Shown here in pieces: positions 21,065 to 31,079 of a stretch of DNA of 64,000 nt. Within the stretch, counting starts at the first letter, position 1; every line of letters starts with the position of its first letter. A model generated the notes under the pieces. It was not told where the DNA came from. It was given only the letters and a program-made list of their open reading frames with translations, and ran no database searches. The position numbers and the translations under genes are program-made. Source of the stretch: Cladorhizidae sp. MBARI D1340-BT2 (taxonomy: Eukaryota; Porifera; Demospongiae; Poecilosclerida; Cladorhizidae); assembly GCA_028752905.1 (NCBI GenBank), contig JAQNBH010000004.1, positions 37,814,336 to 37,878,335 on the forward strand, written 5' to 3'.

Positions 21065-22506
21065 GGGCAGTTTTTCTGATATCACTTGATACTCTGTCAA
21101 GTCTTTGTCTGCCATGACTACCTTTCCTTTGGTGTCATCATTGTGCTCAAGGAAAATATCCATCAGTTTTTTTACTTGTACGTTTGCCACTATCCATCTA
21201 TAGTGCAACAACATGGCTCTCCCCATTTCCATCCACTATCATTAATACATAGAGTGGCATCCGGAGATCGTTCAGCTTATATGTTGCGTCAAGTAGGACT
21301 AATTCTGGGTATGCTGCCATCGGTGTTCTCATCTTTGGTTACTGATAATTGATTGCCTTCAGTTCATTATTTTCCTGTGAGACAACAACATCCTATTTTC
21401 CTGTGAGACAACAACATCCACAATGGCCGCCTCCTCTTTGTTCATAAGATCTAAGCTTGAATGTTATTTTGATCAGCACTTGGTTTGGCACGTTGATCAG
21501 CATTATGAATATCTTTCATCGTCAAGTTGCTGCTTGCTTCATATGTGCCGATGAGCTTCTTGTTAGCTTACATTTGCTGAACTTCCTCCTGGGTGTGTGG
21601 ACCTAGCCAGCGCTGTTGGGGATGGCTCTTGAAGGTAATCTGAAATTTAAGTGACATAAAATATTGTTGGTTCTGCAGGTTATCTATCATGTGCCACACA
21701 AGAGATCTTTCATTCTATTTTTAGTCTTTAATATTTTAAAGGGATATTATTACAGCAATTTTGCACCAGTAATTACGGACACCCCCCCCCCCCCCCCCTT
21801 TCCCCAATATGTGCTCAGTAAGCATACCAAATTCAGTGGGTGACAACATCTTTCACTTCTGGACTGGCTCCATCTGAGTCTAGGTGCACCTTCACCATAG
21901 CTTTGCTGTCCATCTTGAATGTGCTGAAAATATAAATTAAGATATTTAACAGTTAGCCAGTGGGGTTCTAAAATCTATAGTAAGTGGGAAGGTAATTGTC
22001 TTCACTCGGATATTTAATGTAACATTCGCAGCGATTTTTCTGCCCTTTCCCTTAGCCAGATTTCAATGAAATCTCACAGAAAATACGTCTGATTATGTTC
22101 TATAAACATTTCATAAACATCAGTGCAGGGGAAATGCATCAAAATCGTAGTCGAATATGCTAAATAATGGCAGAAATAGCATAAAGCATTCTATATCTAT
22201 CTAATGTGAACACTTAGAACATAAAGATCTACCTCTGGTTAATATCTCAGGGTGGCCTTGGTTTTGTGCTGCCTGCCTCCATGAACACAACAAGTCTACC
22301 TCTCCATATTGAAGTTCTGGTGGAATTTCAACCTTGGCTTTGTGGAGATAGTGCTTCTTGTATGCTTCAACCCTTTCTGGTGTTCCTCTTAACTTTTCTG
22401 CGCCATATTTTTTTAAAAATAAGGATCACCAATTTGCACCTATAGGATTTTTTAACCAGTCACGTGACTTGCACAAGTGACGTTATAAATTATTTGATAT
22501 CATACT

Positions 22507-22515
22507 GTTAAATAC
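22507..22515. repeat. MULE target-site duplication, left
   Basis: GTTAAATAC immediately outside the left terminal repeat; an exact direct copy lies at 29382-29390. Nine base pairs is the usual Mutator-superfamily duplication length. Confidence 0.8.
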
Positions 22516-22620
22516 GAATTTTGTTATGTAGCGAGATGACAAATGAACTCTGACCTTTTCAAGCGCCGTGTCCTCGTTAGCGCATGCGCACAATATGTGC
22601 ACTTTGACCTTTTCAGAAAC
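22516..22620. repeat. Left terminal inverted repeat of the MULE element (105 bp)
   Basis: Reads GAATTTTGTTATGTAGCGAG at the outer end and ends ..CTTTTCAGAAAC inside. It pairs with 29277-29381 in inverted orientation with about 9 differences in 105 bases; four of these are transitions at the outermost seven bases. It contains the palindrome GCGCATGCGC at 22580-22589. Confidence 0.85.
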
Positions 22621-23154
22621 TTTTGAACTTCGAATGGACGGATGAACCATAGATCTTGGAGGTATAAGATCTATGGATGAACATAATCCTTTGTCCCATT
22701 GATGCAAGTGTCTTGCTGCTAGCAAGGTAATTTAACCACAGTGTGACTAGATACACCTCCCTTTTAACCATTATAGTGACTAGCTAGATACTTTGCTCCT
22801 CCCTAGCCAGGATATATTGTATGACTAGATGCTTCAGCTTTACTCTTACCCCAAGGAATCTGCTGGCCAAGTTCTTCTCTATAATAGCTGTATGTGTAAT
22901 AGCTGTATGTGAGTTATTCATTGAGACAAGAAAATGTGTTTGTTCAATACATAGATTTGTTCAGTTTAATTTCTCTAAAAAATCAGAATCAGATGTTCGT
23001 ACCCAAGGCATTTAGTAGTTTGTGTAGCCAGACCCTTTACCTTCTCACTCACAACACTCGAAACACGGATTTGGCAGGCCCACACAAGCGGATGCTGAGA
23101 CATTGTTATTATTAAATACAGCAATTTTAATTCATATGTTTGCAGGTCATTTAG

Positions 23155-23918
23155 TTATAAATCAATTCTTTTGGGATCATCTTTACCAGTAAGTTGAGGT
23201 GGTACTTCACAAACTTGGTCACTCTCCATTGATATAATTGCTTCATAGTGACTTCGATGATGGTACATTTCAATGTGACTGATATCTTTCTTTTGTTTCA
23301 GATCTTCATCTACAATCACAGGAAATGTCAAGTTGTTTGGTGTGATAGGATGAAAGACACTCCAAGTGAAGGAACTACTTTGTTCTGACCAGATACAAAA
23401 GTAGATGGGTAGCTGGAAAAGCGTAGCAGCTGCTTTGATTTCAAGGTGAGTCCCCCAAACATATGGGTGGTTCATGTGTTGGACTTGTTCCTCGATGGTT
23501 GGTCGATTAACTGGCATCAAATACTGGGAGAATACTCCAGAATTAAGGTTTATAAGCCTGACAATGTGGCTTCTAATGGGAAAGTGATGATCTTCAGTGT
23601 TTAGAAAAGCATATGATATTGTGCGAAATAAGCAGTTCCCATCTCCCAGTATAGGATGAAGTTTTCGTCCACTGATTTGGAGAAAATTATCGATGGAATT
23701 GTTGCTGGAAGTAGACTGGCTTGACATTATTGGTTTGGTAGGAATTACTGATGTTTTAGTATCCTTGCTAGTTAAGAGCTGGCATATTTTCAGCTCACAA
23801 CACTTCTTTCGCTTCCCTGGCCCTCCAAACTTGGGCTTGTCTTTGCAGAATACACAAACTCCACAATCCAATCGTTTGCACCTCTCACAAGATCCACATC
23901 TTTTCCTCTTCACTCCTG
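23155..23918 (-). CDS. CXXC-OTU terminal exon of the MULE gene
   Basis: The exon follows an acceptor TTGTTCCAG. It begins GVKRKRCGSCERCKRLDCGV and continues CVFCKDKPKFGG..KKCCELKIC, matching CGxCxxCx4-5CGxCxxCx4KFGG..C..C, the CXXC domain that binds unmethylated CpG in KDM2, DNMT1 and MLL proteins. A Ser-rich linker follows, then an OTU cysteine-protease domain: ILGDGNCLFRTISYAF with catalytic Asp and Cys, a helical middle (FPIRSHIVRLINLN, VWGTHLEIKAAATLFQLPIY), and HIEMYHHRSHYEAIISME with the catalytic His. The domain is about 130 residues, normal for OTU. The stop follows PKRIDL. All core catalytic and zinc residues are present. What it cleaves is inferred, not shown. Confidence 0.85.
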
Positions 23919-26900
23919 GAACAATCACATATAATTACTATATGTGTAGACACTTTCTAAATACAATCTTACCAGATTTAGCCGTGTTTGAACTTGATGT
24001 TGAAGCGGTTGTTCTTTGTGAATACTGTAATGGTACAGTATGCATACACCAATGCTTTGAATCAGTGGTGGTATCTTTATAATTACATATATGGTACTTT
24101 TTTTACAAGTATTACAGATTACCTCATTGTGTTTATCTGTTGTTGATGATCCACTTTTCCTCTTCACTCCTGGCACAACTATGTGATTTTTTTAATTTGA
24201 GGTTGAAGCCTTATCTGTTTGCTTGTTCTGTAATGGTACAATTTTCATAGCACCGATATCCATCGTGCATGGTTGTCTTATGAAAACTCTAGAATTAATA
24301 ATAAATTACCTCATTTTGGTTATCTGTTGATAGCTCTTGAGTAGTTGATAGCTCTTGTGTGGCTGTGTTTATTGTTGTCTGGATATAGGAATAATAAGTA
24401 GCTAGCTGAAGTATTAGTGTTGTGTGTTTCCTTACATTATCCTCTGTTTCCAATTCAACCAGAATATCTCTCCTTTCTTCGCTATTGGCATGTCTTCAAA
24501 TTTTTGCATAGCTTCATAAATAATGTCTATATATGTATTATGATATAAATGATACTAACCTGAGTACCAGTCCTTTTTTCTTTCTACCTGGTGCCTTGCT
24601 TGTTATCTGGAATCGCCATTGATGTTCCAACTTTTTGTTTGGTGCTATTTTTTCACTTTTGAACTGCTCTGCACATGACGTCTCAGAAGACATTGCAGCT
24701 GTGCAAGTTAGTACAGCGTTGTGTAGCAGAGAATTGATGTGAGGGAGAAAAGAATGTACTGGGGTGTTCTCAAGAGTAACTACCTTTTCCAATTCTTTCA
24801 TGTATGACTGAAAAGTCATTAGTTGAAATGTCGGGTCTATAATAATCAAAATTATGGTATATCTGCATATATACAATGAATCATAGTTGTGCATACCTGT
24901 GGATGGATTCCTCACACTCTCAGCAAATTCAAGGGGGTCATCAATATCAGAATCACTGTCCGCTCCACTATCATTGGGATAGGAACACTCAAAAGCACAA
25001 TGGTTATTGGGCTCTTGTAATTTCAACCACATAGAGTGAGCTCTGTGTATGTGTTTACACAAGTTTCCATTTGTGTAGTCATAGCAATACTTTCCACAAG
25101 TGTACATGTGGTAACAAAGCAGCTTGCATTCCCTTTGGGTGCACATCGTTGCTGATTCTTCAGTAGTACTGCTACATTCAGTGCAAGATTCTTTTATCTG
25201 CTTAACTAAGTAGCCATCGGGAGTTCTACCTGACATGCTAGGAATACGCCAAGTGCTACAATCAATAACCTGTATTTGAGTGATATACAAATAGTATAAA
25301 CGGCAAAATGGCATAGTATATGTTATAACTTTGCAAACCTCTACATTCCCTGCAGGAATAGCAATGGCACGCAGGTGACTTAAATCTCTGGCTACCATTG
25401 GAAGCTGACATTTTCTTCTATAGTTGAAGAAATTATCTTCCTCAATGCGGAATAACACGCTAAGTAAGAAATCCACTCTTCTGTTTACTTTCCCTTTTAG
25501 GTAGGTAGTTTTCAGTTTGTTGTGAAAGCTGCATGTAATGTACATACTCTAATAATGTTCATAGTGCAGTGCAAAGTGTATGACCAAGTGATACGTACGT
25601 TCGTACCTCTCCAAGTACATGTTGGTGTCTGTATCAGCATGTGGAAAATGCCTGTGACACTTGGCCCATTTTTCTATTTAATCATTACCAAAAAAACAAC
25701 TGAAGGGCAATATTCTGTTTGCTTACCAGGACGGCTTTGATACTGTTGTTTGAAGTAGTTGATAAAATCGTGTTCTTTGCTGATCCAGTGTAGAATGAAT
25801 TGATCCAATAGAGTGTTGAACTTGCTCAAATTGTGTTCGTCAATCAGAATGCACAATGTTTGGTAAATTTTGACCTGATTGTCAGGTGTGCAACTCCTTA
25901 GGTGGTTCTTCCATGATCTGAATACTAGCATGTCATTTTATATACCAGTTAAAATTGTTCTGTACCTGTGAACATGCCAGTGGCAGAGTAAGTGCCTAAG
26001 TGTTGGTCCAAATACATGAGTTGCTGCATTCCAGGCAGTATTATCTGCAATTGAAATAAAATATGCTGTTATGGTGAGTGAGCTGGAATTGAAGTAAAAT
26101 ATTTATACCATCATCAGTCATCAGTATAGAGACTGTTGATAGTGGTGACCGGTTCTTGATGCTCTGTAGAAACAATTCCACTACTTCTGTGGTTTCTTGG
26201 TCAGATATGCACCAGGCTATTGGCTGTCCTAAATCATTATCACAGATCATGTATATTTATTATTTTTATAACTGTATATATTATAGGTACCTTGGCCAAA
26301 CTTGTCTGGAACAACACAGGTGATCAGCTTAAAGCGGTAAGCATTAGTACAGTGTGTACTATCAATGCAAACTATTTTACTGCAAAATTGTCTGTAAAGT
26401 TCCATTTGAAATTCTGTTTGCACCGCTAGAACAAATGAATCTTTCACAAGTGTGGGGTGGTCTTCCAGAGTCATTCCTTGTGGTTTATAAATTAGAATTG
26501 GATCAAAAGGCTCTTGCTGGATTTCTCGCACAAGAATGCTGACAGACATTGCATCATTTTCATGCCTTTTTATATGTCTGTCCAGAACAGACACTCGGAT
26601 GTTTCGAACATCTTGATTTGATAGGAAATGTTTTCGTGATGCAGCTTGGGAAAAATCTTGCCGTTTTGCACGATGGCCAACTTTCTCTCTAACATCTGAA
26701 ATGTTATACATGCATGGTGTCATCTAATTTGAAGTTTGCCAATCGAAACCATACCTTCAAGTATTCTTTCAGCAGGAATACCCTTGCTAACTTTCAGAGC
26801 CACTTCTCCTCGTATGCTTTTAGGCAGTGGAAGATGTGGTAGTTCTGCAACCCCTAGCTGGTGGTTGGTATGAGCCATAATATACTGGACTTTCACATTC

Positions 26901-29253
26901 ATCCACATACATTCTAGATAGGCAGACATCATTTATCTTGCGGGTAGATTTTTGATGGAGTCTCTTTTGATCTGTTCTTCTCTCTGAGGAATTGTAATGA
27001 TACTCACCATCGCGACAGCAAGAATAGTAGTAGGTGACCTTTATTGCTGTTTATGCAAATTACATTTAAAATAATAAATATGATTCTAATATGGTTACAT
27101 TTACCATCAGTAGCTTTTGGCTGATAGGAAGTTTGTCGCTGTATGTATGTGGTGTATGTTGTTTCCTCCTCCAATCCTTTCCACTTGTGAAACTCTTCAA
27201 TTGAATCAAATTTGAGGTTCTTTGTTCCTGCATTTGTAAGTGGAACCCATTGAAACCAGTATTTGTTTTGTCCTTAACCGATTATTGATGATAGACGCAG
27301 ATCTGTCTACGCATGCCCAACGCTATGCGCTGCTTTATTAAAATAGAATCAAACCTACATCCGGTTAGGGTATTTGGAAAGCAAAATTGAAGACCTACGA
27401 AATTTTGAAGCTTCTCCAAAGTCTTTGGGTTTGGATCTTTACTCCAGTTTCTGGAAGCTCTTTTGTATCCAATATATATACTACATGTGTCTCTATTTAG
27501 CCATGGGTATACAACAGGTATAGACATTATATATACTACATGTGTCTCTATTTAGCCATGGAGTACAACAAGTATAGATATATTATATATACTACATCTA
27601 GCACACTCCTGACCTAGATACATCTAGCACACTCCTGACCTAGATACATCTAGCACACTCCTGACCTAGATACATCCAGCACACTCCTGACCTAGATACA
27701 CCTAGCACACTCCTGACCTAGATACATCTAGCACACTCCTGACCTAGATACACCTAGCACACTCCTGACCTAGATACATCTAGCACACTCCTGACCTAGA
27801 TACACCTAGCACAGCTCAGGTCTTTACTATCAAATTGTCGACTTCCCTACACCATCTACACCATCATAGTTCTCTTGCAAATGTCACGTTTCTGCTGGAT
27901 GGAGAGCACCTTCTTTTTCTTTTTACCTCGAAACTCCATCATGTTGTTGGTGGCTACAAGTAAACTGGCCGCACATGATCGACGTTCAAATTATTCCCTT
28001 TTTTTCTCGTTCGGATAATTGACAGTTTGGTTGATTGACGTTCGGATAATCGAGGTTCCACTGTAGTTCACTATTTAAAGGATCACTATCATGGGTTCCA
28101 TACTCATCCATATGCATTTAGTTTGAATAGTAGTTCTAGCTTCTAATAATAACTTCAGAGTGCACATTATTTGGATAGCTTGTAATTATAACTTCAATGC
28201 CTAGTCTACTAAATAATCCTTCAATGCATCTCAGTTCAAGCACATTGCATTGGATTTAACAAAAAAGAATTCAGGTTGTACTAGGCAAGCTGCTGAGTCT
28301 ATGCTAGTGATCCTTACCATGTTTGATGCTAATAATAACTAGAGCTGACAAAATTATAGTATACCTACGGTTATATTTACGTCGTGTGATGACTGACAAT
28401 GACCCAACAAGAGTTTCATGGTACGGAATGGAGACAAGTCACACTTGAATGGGCAGAAGAAGCGGCTAGCTTGTTTCTTGGTGTTCATTTCAAACTGATG
28501 TTCTTGTTCCAGGTGTGAGGACAGTCGATCTCTCCGTGAAAAGAATTTTCCACATGCTATACAGGAAGACTTCTCTTGCAATGCTTATGTGTGTATGTGT
28601 TAGTTTAATAATAGAAGTATATATTCATGGATTAACATTTTTAATTTTGTTACCGTTGTCATGATCACTTCTTGTATTGAGATCTAGATATTGTAGATAA
28701 TCAATAATTATGGATTATACGTATGTTTTTGGTATTTACCATTGTCTGGGGCGTTTCGTGCCATAAGATCTAGATAATCATATATACGGATGTAGCATAT
28801 ATAAGTAAGAATTATGCACAATCTTGGAATTCTTGTTACCATTGTCTGGGACACTTCCTGCCTCTAGAGGCTCTGCCTTGACCAAGAGATATCCTGGAGA
28901 AAAAAAGAATTGTTTTTGGCCTTCATGGGTTTACAAGGACAAGGGGGTGGTGCTTGGGGATGTCCCCTACAATTTCTGGGAAAACCCAATGAATGCAAAT
29001 TAAGCTCAAACTTAGTGATTAACACCCCTTAAAATTAACACCCCTGTCTATGGCCTTGTTCAGTTATAATAAATTTGTTACCAATGTCTGGGGCACTTCC
29101 TGCCCTGAAGATCTAAATAATCATAATCATCATTGGACACATATTCTTGTAATTCCTGTTACCATTATCTGGGTCACTTCCTGCTTCAAGATCTAAAGAT
29201 TCTGCACCAGCTACTAAGGGAAGCCCTGGGTCTTCAGCTGTTCTGGAAGCCAT
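23155..29253 (-). CDS. MULE transposase with C2H2, SWIM, CXXC zinc fingers and OTU protease
   Basis: Spliced minus-strand model. Exon 1 29253-29163 (MASRTAEDPGLPLVAGAESL..). Microexons: 29099-29082 (or from 29112), 28863-28840, 28769-28740, 28683-28654. C2H2 exon 28583-28365. Transposase exons 27272-27105, 27046-27008, 26983-26755, 26695-26291 (KIVCIDSTHCTNAY, first D), 26228-26109 (LMTDD, second D), 26044-25966 (LRHLLCHWHVHR), 25917-25727, 25673-25607 (TNMYLE), 25528-25339, 25269-24899 (SWIM-like C/H cluster ending LCKHIH), 24836-24559. Linker exons lie about 24550-24130 and near 23985-23965. The last exon, about 23918-23155, holds a CXXC finger and OTU (DGNCLFRT, SHYEAI). Phases agree at nearly all joins. 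One apparent 1-base frameshift near 26895 (KINDVCLSRMYVDE to VKVQYIMAHTNHQ) is an assembly error or lesion. The fusion binds and cuts DNA and carries a putative deubiquitinase. Confidence 0.8.
23905..24280 (-). repeat. Tandem duplication containing the GVKRK exon start
   Basis: The acceptor-exon junction CAGGAGTGAAGAGGAAAAG occurs twice on the minus strand, near 23905-23925 and 24153-24175, and the following intronic text (TGTAATGGTACA) recurs near 24030 and 24230. This is a roughly 240-bp tandem duplication of an exon start and its upstream intron. The upstream copy encodes GVKRKSGSSTTDKHNE and ends at a GTAATC donor; the downstream copy opens the CXXC exon. Confidence 0.6.
27470..27830. repeat. 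Tandem arrays in the large MULE intron (58-bp x2 and 26-bp x9)
   Basis: First a two-copy block TATATACTACATGTGTCTCT..AGCCATGG, then about nine copies of a 26-bp unit TACATCTAGCACACTCCTGA plus CCTAGA (27592-27815) with C/T variation. They fill the intron between the C2H2 exon and the first transposase exon. Confidence 0.9.
28005..28073. mobile_element. Single pogo/Tigger-like terminal repeat end
   Basis: The stretch ending GATAATCGAGGTTCCACTGT before AG carries TTCGGATAATTGACAG and TTCGGATAATCGAGG, the CAGTGGAACCTCGATTATCC-type end of pogo-like elements. No matching second end is obvious on the other side near 27960, so it is a truncated element within the MULE intron. Confidence 0.45.
28365..28583 (-). 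CDS. C2H2 zinc-finger exon of the MULE gene
   Basis: The exon reads SSCIACGKFFSRRDRLSSHL EQEH (C-x2-C-x12-H-x4-H) followed by FFCPFKCDLSPFRTMKLLL GHCQSSHD (a second C-x4-C..H-x5-H type finger). It probably supplies DNA binding for the transposase. The donor AG|GTATAC at 28365/28364 keeps phase with the next exon, whereas the alternative AACC|GTAGGT does not. Confidence 0.7.
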
Positions 29254-29276
29254 GCTACACTCCCGCCAGTTGAGCG

Positions 29277-29381
29277 GTTTCTGAAAAGGTCAACGTGCAA
29301 ATGTTATGCGCATGCGCTAACGAGGACACGGCGCTTGAAAAGGTTAGAGTTCATTTGTCATCTCGCTACATAACGGGACTC
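29277..29381. repeat. Right terminal inverted repeat of the MULE element (105 bp)
   Basis: Begins GTTTCTGAAAAGG at the inner edge and ends CGCTACATAACGGGACTC at the outer edge; inverted partner of 22516-22620. Contains GCGCATGCGC at 29308-29317. The first exon of the element's gene starts 24 bp inside it. Confidence 0.85.
29300..29325. promoter_or_regulatory. NRF1-like palindrome in the TIR
   Basis: TGCGCATGCGCTA fits the NRF1 consensus YGCGCAYGCGCR; such palindromes mark TATA-less, often bidirectional animal promoters. It lies about 55 bp from the minus-strand transposase ATG and about 130 bp from the plus-strand glycosyltransferase ATG. A second copy is in the left repeat. Promoter activity is inference. 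Confidence 0.45.
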
Positions 29382-29390
29382 GTTAAATAC
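29382..29390. repeat. MULE target-site duplication, right
   Basis: GTTAAATAC immediately outside the right terminal repeat; exact match to 22507-22515. Confidence 0.8.
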
Positions 29391-29447
29391 GGTCCGTTTG
29401 GAAAACCGGAGGTAGAGGTCTTTAGCGCCTTAGCCAGCTACGTGAAA

Positions 29448-30136
29448 ATGCGTATAAAGACTTTTTTCGGTATTCTTTTAATCATTAATGTCGTTGTTTT
29501 GTGTATCTCCTATCCAAGGCTCAGCAGATTAATCAATGTAAACAAACCATACAATGACATCGATGAAGATGGAGAGCCGTTACTTAATTTTAATGATACC
29601 GCGGCGATATTTGTGGGTTCTACAAGAACTTATCTAATTTCGCCAACAACGAGGGATATTTCCGCCAATCAGGACCTTTTGCAAATTGTAAAGCTTCCAT
29701 GGACTTCGGTTTTTGGTAAAGGTGAGAGCGATTCGTATCACTTTTTCTCAGCATATTTTGACAACAGAATTGGTGCACCTAATAGACCAGTTGTGATAGT
29801 AATATGCTGTAAATAAAGTTAAAAAGATTCCACTCTACTGCATCTTCAAGTATGCAGATGGACGCACTGTTTGTCTAAAGGAACAGTTGAAAAAGAAACA
29901 TCCTAGCCCTTGCTTCGCTCCCAATCTAGGGGCAGAGACTTATCACTATTATTGCCCCGTAAAACCTGGAGAAGATCCTCCCTTGTCTGTAATGATATCA
30001 AATGTGAGCACCTGCAATCCAAACTTCACATCAAATGAAATTCCTGTGGCAAATCGTGACAGTGGCAAAGGAAAAACTCTCAAGAAATTTGGTGTTTGTG
30101 TAGGAGGGCCTGTGGTGGGAAATAAGAATAGTATTC

Positions 30137-30140
<4 letters not shown>
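29448..30140 (+). pseudogene. GT92-like glycosyltransferase, 5' part with frameshift
   Basis: From the ATG at 29448 the frame gives a short basic start, a single membrane anchor (FFGILLIINVVVLCISYP, residues about 5-22) and a lumenal region ending FFSAYFDNRIGAPNRPVVIV near 29810, the YFDxR..PxVxV entry of DUF23/GT92 transferases. One extra base near 29805 shifts the frame; the rest (29812-30140) reads CIFKYADGRTVCLKEQL, YHYYCPVKPGEDPPLSVMIS and KKFGVCVGGPVVGN, matching the FGVCV block. The conserved catalytic half is missing because the reading ends where the inverted repeat at 30137 begins. It may be exon 1 of a longer gene or a truncated copy. A type II Golgi enzyme is expected from family and anchor. 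Confidence 0.6.
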
Positions 30141-31068
<928 letters not shown>

Positions 31069-31079
31069 TGGAGACATGT

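Larger units (their letters stand above)
17620..22420 (-). pseudogene. ZSWIM/MULE-like transposase-derived gene, split by a hAT element
   Basis: Minus strand, high to low coordinates. Near 21640-21440: HPQQRWLGPHTQEEVQQM, ANKKLIGTYEASSNLTMKDI. Near 21345-21066: PELVLLDATYKLNDLRMPLY (MULE core with the first catalytic D), DGNGESHVVALYLW, VMADKD (second D), SEKLPQ. The hAT insertion 18813-21058 follows. Then 18805-18700: SLQICPFHALRSFKREI and KLGIKPDQRNVGLQIINKLA. Near 18245-18160: CLCRFRSSILLPCKHIFAF (SWIM zinc finger C-x-C..C-x-H). Then 18130-17870: NSPAFSALLPNLNAEPE and ILSQHKEYKKANYVCLSLAS, LASEVTGAEYYSRQM. This is the ZSWIM1/3-like order. A stop replaces an expected Trp near 18150 and other frames are broken, so it is a decayed gene. 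Confidence 0.7.
22516..29381 (-). mobile_element. Complete MULE-type DNA transposon carrying a CXXC-OTU transposase gene
   Basis: A 6,866-bp unit with 105-bp terminal inverted repeats (about 91% identical) and a perfect 9-bp target duplication GTTAAATAC on both sides. Inside, a single minus-strand multi-exon gene starts 24 bp from the inner edge of the right repeat and ends about 530 bp from the left repeat. Long inverted repeats, 9-bp duplication and a MULE-type DDE core all agree on the Mutator superfamily. The largest intron carries an unrelated 26-bp tandem array and a pogo-like end. The element appears recent, since the duplication is exact and almost all exons are open. Confidence 0.85.

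Noticed and set aside
21782..21800. C homopolymer as a regulatory site
   Set aside because: Simple homopolymer run with no associated motif; also a likely sequencing-error hotspot.
22483..22725. Minus-strand 80-codon frame similar to the start of the frame at 29295
   Set aside because: The shared residues come only from the two terminal inverted repeats of the MULE element, not from a protein family.
27592..27815. CRISPR-like array of 26-bp repeats
   Set aside because: Repeats are directly abutting without unique spacers, in a eukaryotic intron; it is a minisatellite.
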